NCBI GenBank assembly: GCA_958298945.1
Contig: OY282606.1
Span: 52,341,920 to 52,405,919 of the forward strand
Origin: Atherix ibis
Taxonomy: Eukaryota > Arthropoda > Insecta > Diptera > Athericidae
Direction of reading: 5' to 3'
DNA length: 64,000 nucleotides
The notes beneath the pieces are model-generated. The model was not told the DNA's origin. It saw only the letters and a program-made list of their open reading frames with translations, and did not search any database. The first letter of the stretch is position 1, and every line of letters starts with the position of its first letter. This document shows, in pieces, positions 23,845 through 35,439 of this stretch. The translations under genes and the position numbers were made by a program.

Positions 23845-23931
23845 AATTTAAACTTATACATAAGTAAAAAATTTGCTCTCTCATCAGCAAAAAATTTCAT
23901 AAATCTCACTGTTTTTTTTTGAATTTTTCAT
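23845..23931 (+). repeat. Inner segment, direct-orientation copy 2
   Basis: This matches 16045-16125: TTTAAACTTATACATAAGTA, GCTCTCTCATCAGC, then ATAAATCTCACTG. It is followed by TTTTTTTTTGAATTTTTCAT, which begins the reverse-complemented right arm. Confidence 0.85.
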
Positions 23932-24350
23932 CCTGTGTAAAATATTTTATCTTGAAAAAAAAGAGCCCAAATGGGAGGTTTTTGAACAGAATTTAAGGCT
24001 TTAAATTTTCTTATTTATTGCTATATTAGCTAGACATGTTTTTTTCTTAAATTACAGTGAAATTTTGCTCAATTATCAACAAAGAATTTAATAAATTCTA
24101 TTTTGTTAGTATGAAAATAATTTGGAATTAATTAATAAGGAAATATAGTTTATTAAGAATGTAGCCATACAAGATGGTGTCTTGAAAAAAAAGTTTAACC
24201 CGGAAAATTCTGCTTCATTGCCAGCAAAAAAAATTGTGCAGAATTTATAATTTTAAATCGATGCTTATGAACATAAACTTTTTGATTCTGAAAAAAATTG
24301 TTTTTTTCTTAAACGGTTCTTAATTTTTTTTTTTTCGTTTAGATGCTCAG

Positions 24351-25532
24351 TGGCGTGAATGAGCGTATTAAGCTACCATGGGCACGCCATACTGTTTTTT
24401 TATGAGTTTGACATGTGTCAACATTAATCAGTGCACATTGTCAGCAATTTCGTACAACAACATATATTTTTCCTTTGGTAATCATGTCTAGTTTTGTGCC
24501 AGAAAAAGAGCATATGCGGGAAGCCTATGGTGACAGTGCTTTATCGGAAACAACGTGTTGAGATTGGTTTCGTCGGTTCAAAGACGGCAATTTTGACTTG
24601 TGGGACAAGAAGCGTGAAAATCGGCCTAGGCAGGTTGAGGACTTCAATTGCAGGCTCTTTTGAACGGAGACGATACCCAATCGCAAAAAATGCTCGAAGA
24701 GCAATTGGGTATTACTCAACCAGCTATTTCCATGCGTCTGCGTGGCATGGGGAAGATTGGAAAGTTCGGAAAATGGGTGCCGCATGAATTTAACGATAGG
24801 CAGATGGAGCGACGCCAAAACACATGCGAAATCTTGCTCGCCAGACAAAAAAGAAAGTCGTTCCTGCATCGGATTGTGACAGGCGATTAAAAGTGGTTAT
24901 ATTTCAAGAATCCTAAACGCAAGAAATCGTGCGTTGATCCTGTCCAACCTTCAACATCTTCCCCAAGACCAAATCGCTTCGGACGGAAGACGATGCTGTG
25001 CGTTTGATGGGATCAGCTGGGTATTGTCTACTTTGAGATGTTGAAACCTAGTGAAACTGTCAAAGCCTACCGCTACCATCAACAACTGATCAAATTTCAC
25101 CGTGCTCTGCGTGAAAAAAGGACGGATTATCAACAAAGACATGACAAGCTGATTTTCCTCCACGACAACGCACCATCGCACACGTCAAAAATGGTCCGAA
25201 ACTACTTGGAGACACTCAACTTTGAGGTGCTACCCCACCCCGCTTATTTACCAGACGTGGCCCCGACCGACTACCGCCTGTTTTCGTCAATGGGCCACGC
25301 GCTCGCTGAGCAGCACTTCGATTCTTACGAAGACGTCCGAAATGGGCTTGACGAGTGGTTTGCCTCGAAAGAGAAGGAATTTTTTTGGCGTGGTATCCAC
25401 AAATTGCCCGAGAGATTGGAAAAATGTGTATCTAGCGGGGGCAAGTACTTTGAAGAAAATTGTTCTTTCTTTCTATGAAAAAACCATGTGGTTTTTGAGT
25501 AAAAACAGCGGGTTTAAGCTTATACACCTGCT
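24351..25532 (+). mobile_element. Mariner family A, copy A4
   Basis: The right terminal repeat is intact (GGGTTTAAGCTTATACACCTGC, read in two blocks) with TA at 25533-25534. The left terminal repeat and about 40 bases are lost: the element begins at CGTGAATGAGCGTATTAAGC. Everything from the leader to the 3' end is otherwise present. It lies inside the right arm of the long inverted repeat. Confidence 0.93.
24484..25478 (+). pseudogene. Mariner family A transposase pseudogene (copy A4)
   Basis: The start is ATG at 24484 (MSSFVPEKEHMREA), followed by a deletion that removes part of the first helix-turn-helix. An in-frame stop follows SETTC, and a frameshift near 24645 leads into QLGITQPAISMRL and the second helix-turn-helix. 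Catalytic positions are Asp at 24885-24887 (VTGD), Asp at 25164-25166 (LHDNAPSHTS) and Asp at 25269-25271 (VAPTDYRLF), giving D34D spacing. The codon after the first Asp is a TAA stop, and a TGA stop lies in LCVxWDQ. The last 146 residues are open and well preserved, ending KYFEENCSFFL. It is the best copy of family A for its catalytic domain, but dead. Confidence 0.9.
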
Positions 25533-26675
25533 ACATTTTGATTGTTTGTCAGCAAAACACACTTTTAAAAAAATTCCTATTTGTAATTTGAAGAACATAT
25601 CTTAAAGAAACTTTTATTAATTGGCCACTTTCTTTTTACTTTTACTCTTAATTTCTTTTATGTTTTAGAGGAATTTTAGTTTATAAATTTTTCTACACGT
25701 ATACTTGCTCGAAAGTCATATTTTCGGAAATATTCAATATCTTGTTTGGGAATGAAGGCAAAGTTGAGTAAGTATTCTCGAAAACATGATACAAAATATT
25801 CAACTGTGGTGGTACGTTTCCTTAGGTAAAAAACATTTGAAGTTGAATGACGGAAAAATGTTGTAAGAAGCAAACAAGAGGATGTCATTGAATTTCATAG
25901 AAACAGAACATTTAAGCAAAGGGATGGCAAATGGGAAAAGAGGAATCCCGAAATATAGTTCTAGTGGAAGAAAAGTTCTTAATCAAAAATTATAAAAAAG
26001 CTCTATTCCCACCTAATTCAAAGTATTGCACAAAAAATACTTAAATGGCTAATATTGCTTCGATATTTTGAAAATCACTGCAAAAACTCATGGATATGGT
26101 TTTCTTAAGAATAATACATTTGGGATTTAAGTGGAAGATGGTTACCATGGATAAAAAATGATTCAACGATTTTTCCAGCATAAACTTTCAGACAAATGCT
26201 CGCGATAACAATAAGAAGTTGAAGCTAGAATGGAATTAAAACATGGAATTGACTACAAAAATACTTTTTTTATTTTCAATAAAATAAATTTACAATAAAA
26301 AGTCCATTTTAGAATAATTTGTTCAAAAAATATTCCAATAAATTGTAAAAAAAAATGATTATTTTATATAGAAGGGAATAAGAGTCTTCATTGAAAACTT
26401 TCACGAAAATAAACCGAAAATTTCATCAAAAAAAAATGGAAAAAATATTGAATATTAAAAAAAAACCGACTAAAATTAGGAACATTCGTAATAATAGCTG
26501 CAGAGAAAATCGACTAGAAAAATATAGAAAAAAAGGTAAAACTATTTGCTACTTCGAATGTGCTCTAATCTATTCTCCCGCACACATCCCACAGGGCTAC
26601 CATCTAGTCATTGTTTTAAAGGAATTTCCTTACATGCCCTCTAACCCAATCACAACACACTATCAGCTGCTCTAA

Positions 26676-26699
26676 TAAACAAACAAACAAACAAACAAA
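26676..26699. repeat. AAAC microsatellite
   Basis: About six tandem copies of a four-base AAAC unit. Confidence 0.9.
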
Positions 26700-27674
26700 T
26701 CAGAAACAAATAAGAAGAGAAAAAAAAACAAGGAAAAACAGAAAAACTAAAACTAGTGACGTGTATTTAAGTACACATTCCTGTGTTCGTCTTTTGCTCA
26801 CATTTGTCTTTTCTCTTGCTCTATCGACCGTCTCTATAATCTAAGCTTTTTGCTAAATTAACTGAGATTTTTCGATTATTTTCTCTCTCGTTTATTTGCC
26901 TATTTCTACTCAGCTTTTTTTCATCATTTTCTCATTCTAATCATTCTTTGAACTTTCTTCTTTCCTACTCATTCTGACTGTCAGTTCTCTTGTTTATTTG
27001 TTTCTTTTTTTTAGCAATAATTTCACTTTTGCTCATTTCATTTTTGCTTTTATTTTTTCTCCTTTTTCTCATATTCTATCAGTTCAGTTACGTAACTAAA
27101 ATGAGAACAAGTGTTCATTTTTGCTGTCTTTTTTTCTCTTTTGCAAATCGTCCCTTGTCCCTATTACACGCTTTTCAGAATAAATACGCCATCACTTCAG
27201 TTCGTATTTATTTATTTAGAATTCTTTTCTTTTGTTTTTTTTTTCTATCTTTTCTTTTATTATTATTCTTATTATTTCGTGCACTCTTCCTGGTCTGTAG
27301 TAGTAAATTGTTTGGACAGAGAACCCCTCCCCCCTCACGGTCCTGTCCCTTTCCTTTTGCTCATCAATTTAGTTATTATCTAAGTTTTATTACGATTCCT
27401 TCTTGTCATTTTTTTTTTTATTCTGTTCGTTTATTTGCGTTGATATTTTTCTCTAAATGTAGCCATTTTCTTTCGTTAGTTTTTCCAGTTTTCCTTTTTA
27501 GAGGAAAGCACTTTTCTTTAGTGTTTTTCGTGCTCATTTTTTTCCTTTTATATCGTTTTTATATGAAACGCTGATTACTCCCACTTTTTTCCACAATGTG
27601 ATGCTCGTATATTAGGCAAAAATTGAATAGAGAGAAATTTTCTTTTCTGCCTCATTTCGTTCGCCATTTTTTTC

Positions 27675-27677
27675 TTT

Positions 27678-27703
<26 letters not shown>
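27675..27703. repeat. ATT microsatellite
   Basis: About nine tandem copies of ATT. Confidence 0.9.
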
Positions 27704-27708
<5 letters not shown>

Positions 27709-28623
27709 GTCATTGTCCTTGTAATAGTTATCGCTCTTTTTTTTAAGGTTTTTTTCTTTCTAACGATGATTTTCATCTCAGTGTTTTTGTGTGATTTTTT
27801 TTTCTTCTTTCATTTAATTTAAGTAAAAGGATTTTTTGCCAGTCATTTGATTTTCATAAATGGCAACATTTTGTTAAGTAAATTGTATCATTAGGAGGGA
27901 GGGCTTATATATATAGGCTGAGGTAGATATAGTCATATTAAAAAGAACAAGAAAAAATGAAGGAAAATATACGCCTTTACTTAAGAAATGTATTCTTGGA
28001 TCGTCATTAGATAAGAACTACCAGCAAAATAAGTTTTCTTAATAGATTTTCTTTTAAGTAAAATTTACTATTAACAATACTTAAAAAATGCATAGGAATT
28101 ATGAGATACTTTTAAAATTTATCAAAAAAAAACTGTTTTTATTTGTTTTCGTTTAAAGTTAAAAGGATACCAACTTATTTCTGGTAAAAGGATAGATTTT
28201 TGAATTTTTTTTTTACAAAAAGAACTTGTATTTTTAGTTCATTTTCATTCTAGAATACGTGTATTTTTGCAAGTCTTTTTCAAAAAATACTCTCAATTTT
28301 ATTCTGGCAAAGGATTTGAAAAAATTATTGAAAAATGTTTGGAAGCTTTTTCGGGAGCATATTTACTAGAAATGAAGATTATCTTAGTTTAAATATCAAA
28401 TAAGGCTGTGGAAAAAGTATTCCCTCAAACCGCCTTTTGATAAAAACATTTGTTTGTCTGATAAAAGAAGCTTTCTTTTGGGGATTCTAAATGAAATACG
28501 ATATAAGAATTGATTGGGAATATTGCTTTTCTACTTAAATAACTTCTCTAGTCTTTATATAATCGAACATAAATCTTATTATTATTAGACACATTCCTTT
28601 ATTACGCTTAGGTTTATAGATGT

Positions 28624-28643
28624 ACGAGGTCTGTTCAAAAACT
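28624..28643. mobile_element. Isolated mariner family B terminal fragment
   Basis: ACGAGGTCTGTTCAAAAAC matches the first bases of the family B terminal repeat and then stops matching. A full family B copy begins about 330 bases further on. It may be a leftover end of another copy. Confidence 0.6.
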
Positions 28644-28954
28644 TGTTGACATGAAAGAAGAAATGTTATTAGAGATCGTTTTTATAATTGCAAATTTCCA
28701 GAGAATTAGGATATATATTATTCAAAAGATGGCTTTAGATTATGTATTGTAGTAAGGAAAACTACCGCTCTTTTAGGTAGTTTTTAAGTATATTTGAAGT
28801 ATTCAAATCATAGCCGGAAGTCTGGCTTTTGGGAAGGAATTTGCTGCAGTTGGCAACTTTACAGAGAAAGATTGCCTTTGGCGGAAGACTTAGGCAGTTC
28901 TATATTGATATTAATAGAATAAGTTCTATGCAGTATGTTTTCGTGTTGAGTATA

Positions 28955-29816
28955 CGAGGTCTATTCAAAAAGTATCACGAATTTTTTGTTTTTTCAAAAA
29001 TTATTAATTTAACTATTTTGTCCCCTTCAAAGTTATCCCCCCCAGATATTATACACTTATGCTCATATTTTTTTCAATCCTCGAAGCACTTCAAAAAATC
29101 ATTTTTTGTGATCTTGTTCTGCTCCTGCTTCGATGCCATTTTTATCTCCTCAATCGTAACGTAGTGCCATTTTTATCGCCCCCTTTTAATGGGGCTCTTC
29201 AGTTTCAGAAACAAGAAAAAGTCACAGGGGGCCAGATCTGGGGAATACGGTGGCTGCGGCATTATTAGTGTGTTGTTTTTGGCCAAAAATTCGCGCACAA
29301 ACAACGATACCAATTTTTGTTCTTCCTCAAATCCGGGCGTTTCTGGCGGATTAGGTCCCGCAATTTGCGCAATACTTGCAGGTAATATTCCTTATTGACC
29401 GTTCTACCCTATGGCAAGAACTCATAAAGCACCACGCCCTTGCAATCGAAGAAAACTTTAAGCAAAACCTTCACTTTCGATCTTTTCGTCGTTCACATTT
29501 TCTCGGCCCTCTGAGAACATTAGCTTCACCATATGCCACAGTCAACATTCGGAATGCTTTCGCGCAATTAATTTTGTTGTCACACAAAATTTGATACAGA
29601 TTCTTTGATCCATTTTTTAGGAATGGTCAAAAATCGAAGACGAGCCAAAACACGTGCAAGCAATGCAGCTGTCAAAAAATAACTGAACATTCAAAATGGC
29701 CAAACTTGTTGGCATAAGTGAGAGATATGAGTACCAACATAACGCCACAAAAATATTGAAAATTGAATATACGTAACCCGCGGATATTCAAAATTCGCGA
29801 TACTTTTTCAACAGAA
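28955..29816 (-). mobile_element. Mariner family B, internally deleted copy B3
   Basis: The left end is intact (CGAGGTCTATTCAAAAAGTA, TA at 28953-28954). The right end is degraded after GATACTTTTTCAACAG. Unlike copies B2, B4 and B5 it keeps the start of the N-terminal region (MLTVAYGEA on the minus strand near 29545). It then lacks most of the helix-turn-helix linker and the first catalytic block. Three-prime sequence related to the ATIEEIK region remains near 29150 but is broken. Confidence 0.88.
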
Positions 29817-32800
29817 AGGTTGATTTTGGTATTTTGATAAGTTGCACACATTATTCGTATAAATAATATTAACTAGTTCTTGAATGACATTACAAATACC
29901 CATAGTACCCATAATGGCTTACAACTATGAACAGTAAGATGCTGCAGTCTTATAGCACCACTTCTCCCGATTTACGAAAATGTTCTTTTCGGTTCACTTC
30001 CAAAACGACAAAATATTAAATCCTTTTCTGCTGAAATTCTGGGTATTGGTAAGCCCTTTAAAAACATATATATCACAGCTACCATAATGATGACTGTGAA
30101 AGATGAGGCAAAGATGGTAATAGGGCATAGAGGGGCATTAATTTATGGAAGATAATTAAACTCACCAGTTAAAACTAAAAAATTATATGCAATACAGCTG
30201 GTTGACCTTTCAGAATATTATATAAATACTGAAATTTTCTTAGGAAGAAATAAAATTTACCTTTTATAGACTCCATTTTAAGAAGATAAATGAGGAGAAA
30301 CATTAACATGATCAGTAGTAAAATTTTCTCGAACATTTGAACTCATAATACAATTTGTAGCACAATAATTATATAAGTAAAAGCTTCTTAGAGCTATCTT
30401 ACCTGACAAAATGCCAAATTTATCAAATAAAAAACTACAAACAAATTTTTATTATTTAAATTTATTTTATTAAAAACTCTATAAAATAATTAAATATGCA
30501 CGATTCAAAGGTTATTAAAATTATTAACAGACCTGGGAAATATATTTAATTCAAAAATAAACCAAAAAAAGAACCAACAAGAAAATATTATATTTTAAAT
30601 AATATAAAAATAATTTTAATATATTTTCAGAATTTCTCTTTTAAATTTTTAGAAAAGAATTCCATTAAAAAAAAGTTCCCATATCAATCATCACAATAAA
30701 TTAGATTTTCATCATTCAATATTTCATCAAATTAAAATTAATTTGCGTAGTAAAATAAAATTTGTCACTCGTAAATCTTAAATTATCGTGTCTATTAACA
30801 AAATGCTTGTATTCTTTTTTTTACTGATTTAAATAGCACATGTTATATTTAAAATAAAAAAATATTAATAATAAAAATAAAAAAATATAATATTCAAGAA
30901 AGCAATAAAGAAATGTACAAATTGAATAGAATTTAAGCCGACAAAAAATCTATTCCTTCTTTTTTAATAGAATTAATAATAATTAAAAAATAGTTTTACT
31001 TTGAGTGAAGCAAAAAAAAAAAATAAAACTAATAATAATAAAAACTGGTTCAACCAAAAAATAATTATTGAAAACTATTAAAACGATTTTTTTCCACATA
31101 CGCCTTTCTAACACCGAATTACGCCCCGCCTTAACAAGAAACTCTAAAATCATAAACGACACCATTTGTTATTGCCTGTGCACACACAACCCTATTTATG
31201 AGCTAATGAACGCCATAAGATGTTAATTATTTAACAGTTAATCTTTTACAATTACACACAGTCACATGGCTAGTTTAAGCTAAGCCAGGCACTTTTTTTT
31301 TATTTACTCAAACAATAAAATTACTCATAAATAAATGTGAAAAAAAAATCAGAGAAAATTACTCAAAAATTATGACCAAAAAAGAAAAATGAATGAATGC
31401 GGTGGAATTAGGCGGCAGTGTGATTATGACGTGCGAAAAAGAAAATAGACAAAATGCAAAAAAGAAACAAGAACAAAAGAGAGAAAAAAAAACGGTTGAG
31501 GATGACCGACATTTTACTCATTGTGAGTTGTTGGTAGGCGTGTAATAGGACCGCTTGACCTAGAAACCTTTTCTCCAGCTGAAAAGCCTTGCATCTACGA
31601 AAAAAGAAAAAAAAAAGGGGAAATTAAATATATTTAAAAAAAAAACCGTAAGAAGTGGAAACCGCAATAAAAATAAAAATGCAAATGTGTTCAAAAAAAA
31701 TATCCGTCATTTTTGAGTGACATTGAAAACGATTACGAGCGAGTGCGAAAGAGTGTATGATGACACTCTAAGCCTTTACCAAGAGTCGCTTTTTTTCTCA
31801 ACTTTGCCTTCTTCGTTTACAGTAATTCCTTCATTTTTTTTTTGTTATGTCTTTCTTTTCTATTTATTTTCTTATATTTTTTATTTCACTTTTTTTCTTT
31901 AAATTTCAAGGTCTTCTGTTCTCCGAAAAGATTAATGGCCGCTCCGAATTTACATTTATTGCCGTTTTGCTTTTAATGACTGTCAAGGCGGCCGGATTTT
32001 ATTGAATAGAAAACAATGCGAATGAGTACATAAGAAATTCAATGGCTGACTCTATATGAGTGGAAGTGGGATAGGCAATTGGAAAATGTATATATGGCAC
32101 TCAGCGAACAAGTAAAAGAGATAGGCAGCAATAAATAAATAAAAATCAAGAAAATTATGAGAATATAAATTTGTGACCTCTTTTAACCCTTCTTTGACGT
32201 CCTTTTATTATTATTTCTAATGCTTTTCAATAGATTGGCGGGACTATTTTTTGTTAATGTCGTCTTTAATTTTTATAGTTCAGTGCCGTTATTCGTTTTT
32301 TTTTCTCCATAATTTTAATGACATATTCTTGTAACCATTTTCGGTCAAGGATTTTTGGTTGAAAAAATTGTTTTTAATGAGACGAAAATCCTTGGCTGAA
32401 AAGGGGTAAGAAAATGAAAAATAGCCTCTTGTATTTATAATTGTTAAGTACCGTTATTCAGGAAGTAAAATATTTGGTAACTGTTAACGTTAGAGCACTT
32501 TAACATAGAACGAAAATTTCATTTTTGTTTTTTTAAGCCGTTAAAAGGACAATAGTTCGAGGCCAAAACATAATACCGCAACTATGTTACGTGTAATTTT
32601 GAATTCATGAATCTTTTCTCTCCTTTTTTTATACTAAAATTTTTACACTCTCATCTTTTAACAAATATTTATGATTATCTGAAAATAAAACGAATGCAAA
32701 AAAAAAAATAATTTAATATGACAATTTTTCTCCTGATAAATTTTGCTTTTGTACTAAAAATAAAAATAAACCCGCAGTTGAACAGAGTTCAGAGATAAAA

Positions 32801-33490
32801 TAAAATAAAAAAATCCTAAAATCTATAGGAATAAAGAAGTCAACCATTTAGATTGGTCTCTTAAGGTTCTTTTTTTTTAAATTAAAAAACCCTTTTTACT
32901 AAATTGGGACATGATTTCTTCTTGATTAGGGCATGATTTTAAAAAAGTTCGGATATGATTTTAGTTAATTCTAACATAATTTTTAATATTATTGGGACAT
33001 TATTTTGACTACAATGTGACATGGTTTTTACTAAATGTAAATAAGATACCTCAACAAGAATTTTACGCAGTTTGGATACAATTATTTCTGAATCGGAAAA
33101 CGATTTTACTCGTCGGAAATTGAAAGTGATTTTTTTAAAATACTCTTTAATAGTATACAGGTAACCATCTTACGGCAAGGATTATTACACCATAAGAAAA
33201 TTGCGACTATTACACCATAAGAAAATTGCGAAAATCTACAACGCGTTTTCATTCTAATACAATAAAGGTTAGAATACAATTCCGACAACAACGGAATATG
33301 ACAAATTCAATTGCTTTAAAAAAATTATGAATTTTGCTCTTCCGGAACCAGATATACAATGTAGTCAAATTTCGGTGGTTCCTCAAACTGTGTATACAGT
33401 ATAAAATATGTTATTGTATTTATACAAATTTACACACAGAAAAAAGAAGAAAATCGAGGATTATTTTACACCGAGATTCGTGCAAAATAA
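29817..33490. other. AT-rich spacer
   Basis: About 3.7 kb without a recognised gene. It includes a 25-base tandem duplication at 33184-33233 (unit starting ATTACACCATAAG). An imperfect inverted repeat of about 16 bases around CAAGGATTTT lies at 32342-32400. Loosely repeated GGGACATGATTT-like blocks lie at 32.9-33.03 kb. Confidence 0.5.
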
Positions 33491-33492
33491 GC

Positions 33493-33916
33493 GTTTAAGA
33501 AAAAGTATCGCGAATTTAGAATTTCCGGGGGTTACGTATATTCGATTTTCGATTTTTTGGTGGCGTTATGTTGGTATTTATATCTCTCACTTATGCCGAT
33601 AAGTTCGGCCATTTTGAATGTTTAGTTAATTTGGTTTCCACGTCATAACCATAAAGCCATGATTCGTCACCAGTTATGACCCTCTGGAGCAAATTTGGGT
33701 CGTCGCGGACAGATGCGATGCTGTTTTTGGTCGAAATTGAGGCAAAAATCGAAGACGAGATAAAACACGTGTAAGCAAAGCAGCTGTCAAAAATTACTGA
33801 ACATTCCAAATGGCCGAACTTATCGGCATAAGTGAGATAGATGAGCACCAACATAACGTCACAAAAAAAATCGAAAATCGAATATACATTACCCGCGGAA
33901 ATTCAAAAAAATACTA
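33493..33916. mobile_element. Mariner family B derivative with two inverted 5' ends (B4)
   Basis: The first about 140 bases (33493-33633) are the family B 5' end read on the plus strand: terminal repeat, GGTTACGTATATTCGATTTT, CACTTATGCCGATAAGTTCG. The last about 140 bases (33770-33916) are the same 5' end on the minus strand. Between them a minus-strand transposase piece reads NSIASVRDDPNLLQRVITGD and ESWLYGYDVETK. The copy therefore has long inverted terminal repeats in place of the normal unlike 5' and 3' ends. It also carries the shared internal deletion junction near 33730-33750. Confidence 0.85.
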
Positions 33917-34032
33917 TACAAAACGATTTAGAAACTACACTTAATCACTCATGAAAAATATAAATCTAATAACTGCTACAAGATAAATATTATGTCTTAA
34001 AAAATAACATATTCTTTACATAAAACTGATGG

Positions 34033-34790
34033 CACCTGGGCTGAACACCTTCTATAAACATTTACTCCACATGAAGTTTTACTAGACAGGACTCATTATT
34101 AGTAAAATCGAGATAGATAAGACTTATCCATAATTTCATCAAATTAAATACGTTCCCAAAAACAAAGCTCCTGGGTATGATCTGATCACCTCCAATATAG
34201 TCCAACAACTTCCTAAAAGAGAACAGTTTTTTATGCTACACTAAATAACTCTATCCTTAGAACAACACAGTTCCTAACCCTCTCGAAATTATCCATCATA
34301 GAAACCAAATGTCCTACACTATTTACATCCCTTACTCGAGGCGTCAAATTTAATTCCCAACCACCAATTTGGTTTCCGCTCCGAACACTCCACAACCCGC
34401 TAGTATCATCGAGTTTTCGATTTTATTGCATCTTCTGTAGAGAAAAAGACTACTGTACCGGTTCCGTGATATAAGTCATAGTTTTTATAGACTTTGGCAC
34501 CTGGGCTTACTTTGAAAACTCAAAAAGATCCTTCCTTGTACCTATTTTCTAGTTCTAAGACATTTCTTTTCAATCGACACTTCCAAGTTAACGAATCCAA
34601 CGAACTCTCCAATATCCCAATCTATCCCAATACCTTCTTTGCTACATACGCTGATGATTGCATCTACCGAAAATCCTCAACATGCTTCCGAAATGCTCCA
34701 AACCCAAATTCAAATCCTCCAGAACTAACTTCGATGGTTGCTTACTCCCCATAAAATAACAGCTCCAATGAAAATTATAAAGTTAACCCT
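34033..34790 (+). mobile_element. Degraded Jockey-type LINE fragment, copy J7
   Basis: Recognisable words in broken frames are NKAPGYDLITSNI near 34160, an HQFGFRSEHSTT equivalent near 34360 and FATYADDCIYRKS near 34640. It is more diverged than J1 and J3 and full of stops, so it is an older copy or a related subfamily. It is inactive. Confidence 0.75.
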
Positions 34791-35335
34791 TTTTCTTTAA
34801 AAAAGGTCGCGAAAGGATTAATCTTAACCGAAGCGCTTAAATAATTTTTCTTCACTGAATTTTTTGCGCCGAAAAAAATTAAAAATTCATACCTTACTAT
34901 ACAGTGAGACTTACAATGACCTTGTAAGGTCCAGCAAATGGACTAACATAAAAGATTTTTTAAGGCAAGCAGAAAATACAAAAAAAAACCATCGAAAAAG
35001 TGGGTTTAGAAAGTGACGGTTTCGTTCGACTGAAAAAACGCACTCGACTCATTATGTTGAGCAGTGATGAGCAATAAATTTATTAAGATGCGTTTGAGTT
35101 AAATGAGCACAGATTATTTGTATTCCCTCAATTTGTACTGGCTTCTAGTCGTCTTTAACATGATTTCACATAACACGTCATTTTTTAGGAATCTAGAAGG
35201 GTTATCTGTATTTGAGAACAGTTTTTTTTCCTCAAAATTTATCATAAGCAAACACATATGAGATTTTGCATGGCAAGTCCTAATAGGAGACGTGTTAATG
35301 CTAAAAATTAGGGTCGACTTTTTATGGTTTAGTTA

Positions 35336-35405
35336 CTCCACAATGTAGTGGAGATGTTTCTATCGCCATCTTCAATAAGGATGGCGATAGAAAAATCTCC
35401 ACTAC
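35336..35405. repeat. Long hairpin with an alternative pairing
   Basis: The arms 35345-35370 and 35380-35405 are 26 bases each with one mismatch (GTAGTGGAGAT... and ...ATCTCCACTAC). They surround a nine-base loop, TTCAATAAG. A third copy, CTCCAC at 35336-35341, can pair with GTGGAG at 35348-35353, so two competing foldings are possible. Confidence 0.9.
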
Positions 35406-35439
35406 CCATAGGGGAATGACTTGTCAATATCTTCTCAAG

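Larger units (their letters stand above)
23925..25795 (-). repeat. Right arm of the long inverted repeat, split by a mariner
   Basis: The reverse complement of 15213-16050 lies in two blocks, 23925-24350 and 25533-25795, separated by mariner copy A4. About 165 bases of the arm, corresponding to 15454-15618 on the left, are absent at the mariner's left edge. The right arm also holds about 60 extra bases near 24040-24105 that the left arm lacks. That insertion contains one more copy of the TTTTGCT-type palindrome. Confidence 0.85.
25800..28620. other. AT-rich spacer
   Basis: About 2.8 kb without a recognised gene. From 26.76 to 27.86 kb the plus strand is pyrimidine-rich. The 194-residue open stretch at 26990-27574 is made of F, L, S and I and is best explained by that composition. 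Two microsatellites lie inside. Confidence 0.55.

Noticed and set aside
26990..27574. Longest open stretch in its region, 194 residues, apparently membrane-like
   Set aside because: It is made almost only of F, L, I and S because the strand is pyrimidine-rich; no family motif, and overlapping frames are open too.
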